Positions 60,868-64,000 of a stretch of 64,000 nt of DNA are shown here, piece after piece; positions within the stretch are counted from its first letter, which is position 1; every line of letters starts with the position of its first letter. The DNA comes from Megalonaias nervosa (Eukaryota; Mollusca; Bivalvia; Unionida; Unionidae). The stretch covers positions 1 through 64,000 of the forward strand of contig JAECUM010003274.1 in assembly GCA_016617855.1 (NCBI GenBank), written 5' to 3'. A program made the position numbers and the translations under genes. A model generated the notes under the pieces. It ran no database searches and had not been told where the DNA came from. It saw only the letters and a program-made list of their open reading frames with translations.

Positions 60868-63682
60868 TTAAGTGGCACATTTAAAGAGTAATTTGTTCCA
60901 TCTACTAATAATATGAGAATTTAAATGAATGTCATAGTTCCAAAGTGATTTCAATATACAGTTCTCACTATTAGATATTCTTGTTATCATTGAGCATACA
61001 TCCTTTCTCATTACTTCATCAAAACTGAATACATTATAATTTACAAACATGTTGGAGGCATTGTTCCATCTAGGAAGACCTAATAGAAAACGAAGACTAT
61101 TATTATAACCAATTACTAGTTCTCTTTTCATACATTCACTGAAGTTTGTCCACAGTGGAGCACAATACATAGTGCAGCAATAAGATCTGAATAATCTAAT
61201 TTTGATGATGAACAATTCTTAAATTTGCGTAGAAGCATGTTTGTTCGAGTACACAAATATTGATAATGTCTCATCATATCTTCATTATCTGACTGATTGG
61301 ATTTCAAAATATGACCCAAATACATATAACTGTCGACATACGTAAGAGCATTGCCGTTAAGATGTACAGGGGGAGGTGATGGTAATTTAAAAGAAGTTGG
61401 CTGAAAGACCATGCATACTGATTTTTTTGTATTATAGATTGTATCATTCTCTAATGCGTATTTTTCACATATCTTCAATAATTTCCTTAACCTGTGATAG
61501 AGGGACTTATCAGTGACAATCATCAGCAAAACTAAAATTGTTAAGAAACAACACATTTGGTAGCAGACGTAACCCTACGTAACACTGGCCCAGTATACGA
61601 TTTAACTCGTCTACGTATATATTAAATAACAAAGGGGAAAGAATACCTCCCTGCCTCACCCCATTGGTTACATGGAAAGCGCTGGATATTACACTTCCCC
61701 ATCGCGCATAATACAACTGTTTGCCATACCAGTTAACCAAAGTATGAACTATGTATACAGGTATTTTAATATCAAGCAAATTTTTAAAGAGTGTCCAATG
61801 ATTGACCCTATCAAATGCCTTACTAGCGTCTAAAATGCATGCAAATACTGGGCTGCCATGTTCTACATAATAGCTGATGGTTTCCTTAAAGGCATATAGA
61901 CATAAATCTGTTGAATGCTGCTTTTTAAAACCAAACTGATTATCGGAGATTGTGACTTCACATCTTTGTAGTATGATGCATTCAAATATTTTTGAGATAA
62001 TAGTCATAAGAGCTATAGGTCTGTAGTTATTTTTGTCCGCCAGGTTACCAATTTTGCTTTTTAGTAGCGATATTATTGTAAATTTTGTGAAATCATCTGG
62101 TACAAAGTTATGCACAAACATACAATTAAATAAAATCATTAATAGCCCATGAAGTCTAGTATCTGAAAATTTAAAATGTTCCACATATAAAAAAATCTGA
62201 TCCTGGACATTTACCACCTTTTTTCTTGTTATTGCATTTTGGATCTCAGATAATGTGATTACCTCAATATGAGCAGAAGGGGTATTCAATGCTGAAGTAA
62301 CATGCTTCTTATTCGATTCATTTTTAACACTACTGAGCAAGTCTTCAAAATGATTTTTCCACATGTTGCATATATTATTTTGACCATGGTTCCCATCAAT
62401 GCAGATTGGTAGTTTATTGGAAGTTGTCACAGTACTTTGTTTAACTTGCTTCCAGAATTTCACGTTGGTCGACATTTTCAAATTTTTGTGCTAGCGAGTC
62501 TGCTCTATCTTTTACTTCATCCTTCTTGCATAATCTAAGAGCATACTTAAATTGTGCTCTTGTTTGGCGCATTCGGTTACTTAATTTTCCATGACGAGGT
62601 TTACCGTTATCACACCACATTAGGTAAGCATTTCGTGCAAAGTCATGTAGTTCTTTGACACAGTCATTCCAGTGTGGTATAACCCGGTGGTCATGTTTGG
62701 ATTTTCTAGTCAATCTATTACCGGATTTTGATAAAGCTTTTACTATGTCAGCGTATAATCTATTTATCTGTTTCATATGCACCTGATTAGTGCAACCATG
62801 GTCATTACAGATCGCAACACCATGTGGGATCTCAATCTTGTTTAATAAAAATGCAGATGTCTGAGTATAATTCAGTTTTTCGTCAGAAGTAAGGTCTGAC
62901 CAATTAATGTTGGATTTCAAGTTTAAGAGTTCATTGTGGCAAGAATCAAATCTAGGAATTAGATCAGTCTTGATAGTCATTAAAGTAGGGCGATGGTCGG
63001 ACCCTACTAGGGTGTGTATTATTCTCATATCACTTATAGCAGAATGAGCAGATTGTGTAGAGACACAATGATCCAACCAAGACACTGTATTGTGTGAATC
63101 ACTGATGTAAGTAAAAAATTTTGTGTTGTCAACTATTAGTTTTAAGTCCGATATGATATAACCATATTCGTCACAAAATAGGCGAAGTTCATCTCCAAAG
63201 GGAGTGGATTTGAGCGTATTAGCATTCCAATCTCCTATTACATAAGCATTTATTGTATTAGCATTTTCTACAATAGAATTAATTTTGCCCAAACAATCTA
63301 CAACCCAAAATTTTCCACTAGATTCACATGGTAAATAGATATTGACAAAAAGCAAGGAGGAATCCCTTGTATTGATAGTAATACCTATTAATCTGGGATC
63401 ATCGAGGTGTTGTACTTGTATAATACTTGCGAGAGATCTACAGTATAGTACCCCGACACCTCCGTAAGGTCTACCTGTATGAATATCGTTAGAAGATTCA
63501 ATCGGCGATACCCCTGATCCATAGAACTCGTCATGTACAGATGAGAGGCAGTCTAACTCACTGTTGAGAAGCCACAATTCTTGTAAGAAACAAATATCGG
63601 AAATATCACATAAAGTTCTTACATTTTGTATATTTCTTGTTAATGAATGACAGTTATAAAAAGAAATGCGTAAAGTGTCCAT
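60868..63682 (-). pseudogene. LINE ORF2: APE endonuclease and reverse transcriptase
   Basis: The first 413 codons (63,682-62,441) are an intact endonuclease frame: CFLQELWLLNSEL, YVIGDWNANTLKS, TVSWLDHCVS, LVGSDHRPTLMTI, giving the Glu, Asp/Asn and His residues of the active site. After a one-base shift near 62,460 the reverse transcriptase reads NNYRPIALMTIISKIFE, GSPVFACILDASKAFDRVNH, TNGVRQGGILSPLLFNIYVD and FSFADD (active site) at about 61,520. A shift there and another near 61,200 lead into the C-terminal part (LFRSYCCTMYCAPLW) to 60,868. Target-primed reverse transcription would be its role. Three shifts make it inactive as read. Confidence 0.85.
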
Positions 63683-63718
63683 TATGTATGTTTGAGTCCA
63701 ATTTGTGGATATGATAGT

Positions 63719-64000
63719 TCAATTCCGACTTTGATAGTAGTCTCTAACTAATGCATTTCTTGGCCTCGCATCCACGTTCATCATCGCATTGTGCGTAGGG
63801 TTATCACATGTGATTCTGAAGCTGGTATAGGTATTAAATTTCGTTTATAGTTTTTCCACCTGGGTTGGTTTAACTCCAGAGTAATGCTCAATATGTGAGG
63901 AAATGTCAGATTCCTGGGTTTCGGGGGTAAGTCTTGTCACGAATATGCATCTCTGTCGCATTGGACGCACTGTATGCAATTTTGAGGATGCTGCCTTTCC
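63719..64000 (-). pseudogene. LINE ORF1, C-terminal part
   Basis: The minus-strand frame from the window edge reads RCIFVTRLTPETQESDISSH, an RRM-like segment. One stop follows in the VEKL region (about 63,845), then NTYTSFRIT and ARPRNALVRDYYQSRN to TGA 63719-63721. This is typical of ORF1 RNA-binding proteins of Jockey/CR1-type LINEs. It lies 36 bp upstream of the ORF2 start. Confidence 0.7.

Larger units (their letters stand above)
60693..64000 (-). mobile_element. Non-LTR retrotransposon (Jockey/CR1-like), truncated by window
   Basis: A minus-strand LINE with the end of ORF1, and ORF2 with APE endonuclease and reverse transcriptase. The 3' end is marked by an AATAAAG and a TCTTATCTTATCTTA short repeat (about 60,700-60,730). 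It lies in the YPEL intron in the gene's own orientation. The 5' part is beyond the window. Confidence 0.85.

Overview
This is animal (metazoan) nuclear DNA, probably from a lophotrochozoan such as a mollusc. It holds a spliced host exon, a tRNA-derived SINE, a LINE, LTR retrotransposons, many minisatellites and two different Polinton/adintovirus-like DNA elements. The mollusc assignment is inference; metazoan is secure. Most mobile genes carry frameshifts or stops, often in homopolymer runs, so they are either decayed copies or uncorrected long-read sequence. I cannot tell which.

Region 1 (about 1-19.5 kb) is a Polinton/adintovirus-like element, mainly on the minus strand. Its recognisable genes are family B DNA polymerase, chromodomain integrase, penton-like and hexon-like capsid proteins, a pVI/pX-like basic protein, an adenain-type protease, two BIR (IAP-like) proteins, tandem paralogues of unknown function and a plus-strand zinc-knuckle protein. 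No packaging ATPase or terminal repeat was found. Four flanking genes of unknown function (1-1.1 kb, 2-3.5 kb, 17.9-18.6 kb, 18.8-19.0 kb) belong with it by position. Four sense-strand hairpins lie 11-46 nt after gene ends in this region, and all match the metazoan replication-dependent histone mRNA 3' stem-loop. At least two are followed by a purine-rich histone-downstream-element-like sequence. This suggests a virus-like element using the host S-phase histone 3'-end machinery, and is the most unusual signal in the window.

Region 2 (19,908-46,619) is a Ty3/gypsy-type LTR element whose integrase lies upstream of the reverse transcriptase, the Gmr1-like domain order. Its RNase H domain is split by a complete 20,027-bp second Polinton (25,204-45,230) with about 250-bp inverted repeats and a perfect 6-bp target duplication. 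This Polinton encodes a packaging ATPase, a phospholipase A2-like protein, integrase, an apparent DNA polymerase-helicase-HNH fusion, a NUMOD/HNH endonuclease, penton, fibre, pVI-like protein, hexon and protease. It is itself interrupted by a solo LTR, which splits the helicase at its Walker B motif, and by a hAT-like transposon, which splits the protease. The order of events was LTR element, then Polinton, then solo LTR and hAT.

Region 3 (46.6-60 kb) is non-coding host DNA with several minisatellites, a SINE and a dispersed repeat. The last exon of a Yippee-like (YPEL) gene lies at 60,037-60,126 on the minus strand. Region 4 (60.7-64 kb) is a minus-strand non-LTR retrotransposon with APE endonuclease and reverse transcriptase, running off the right edge with the end of its ORF1.
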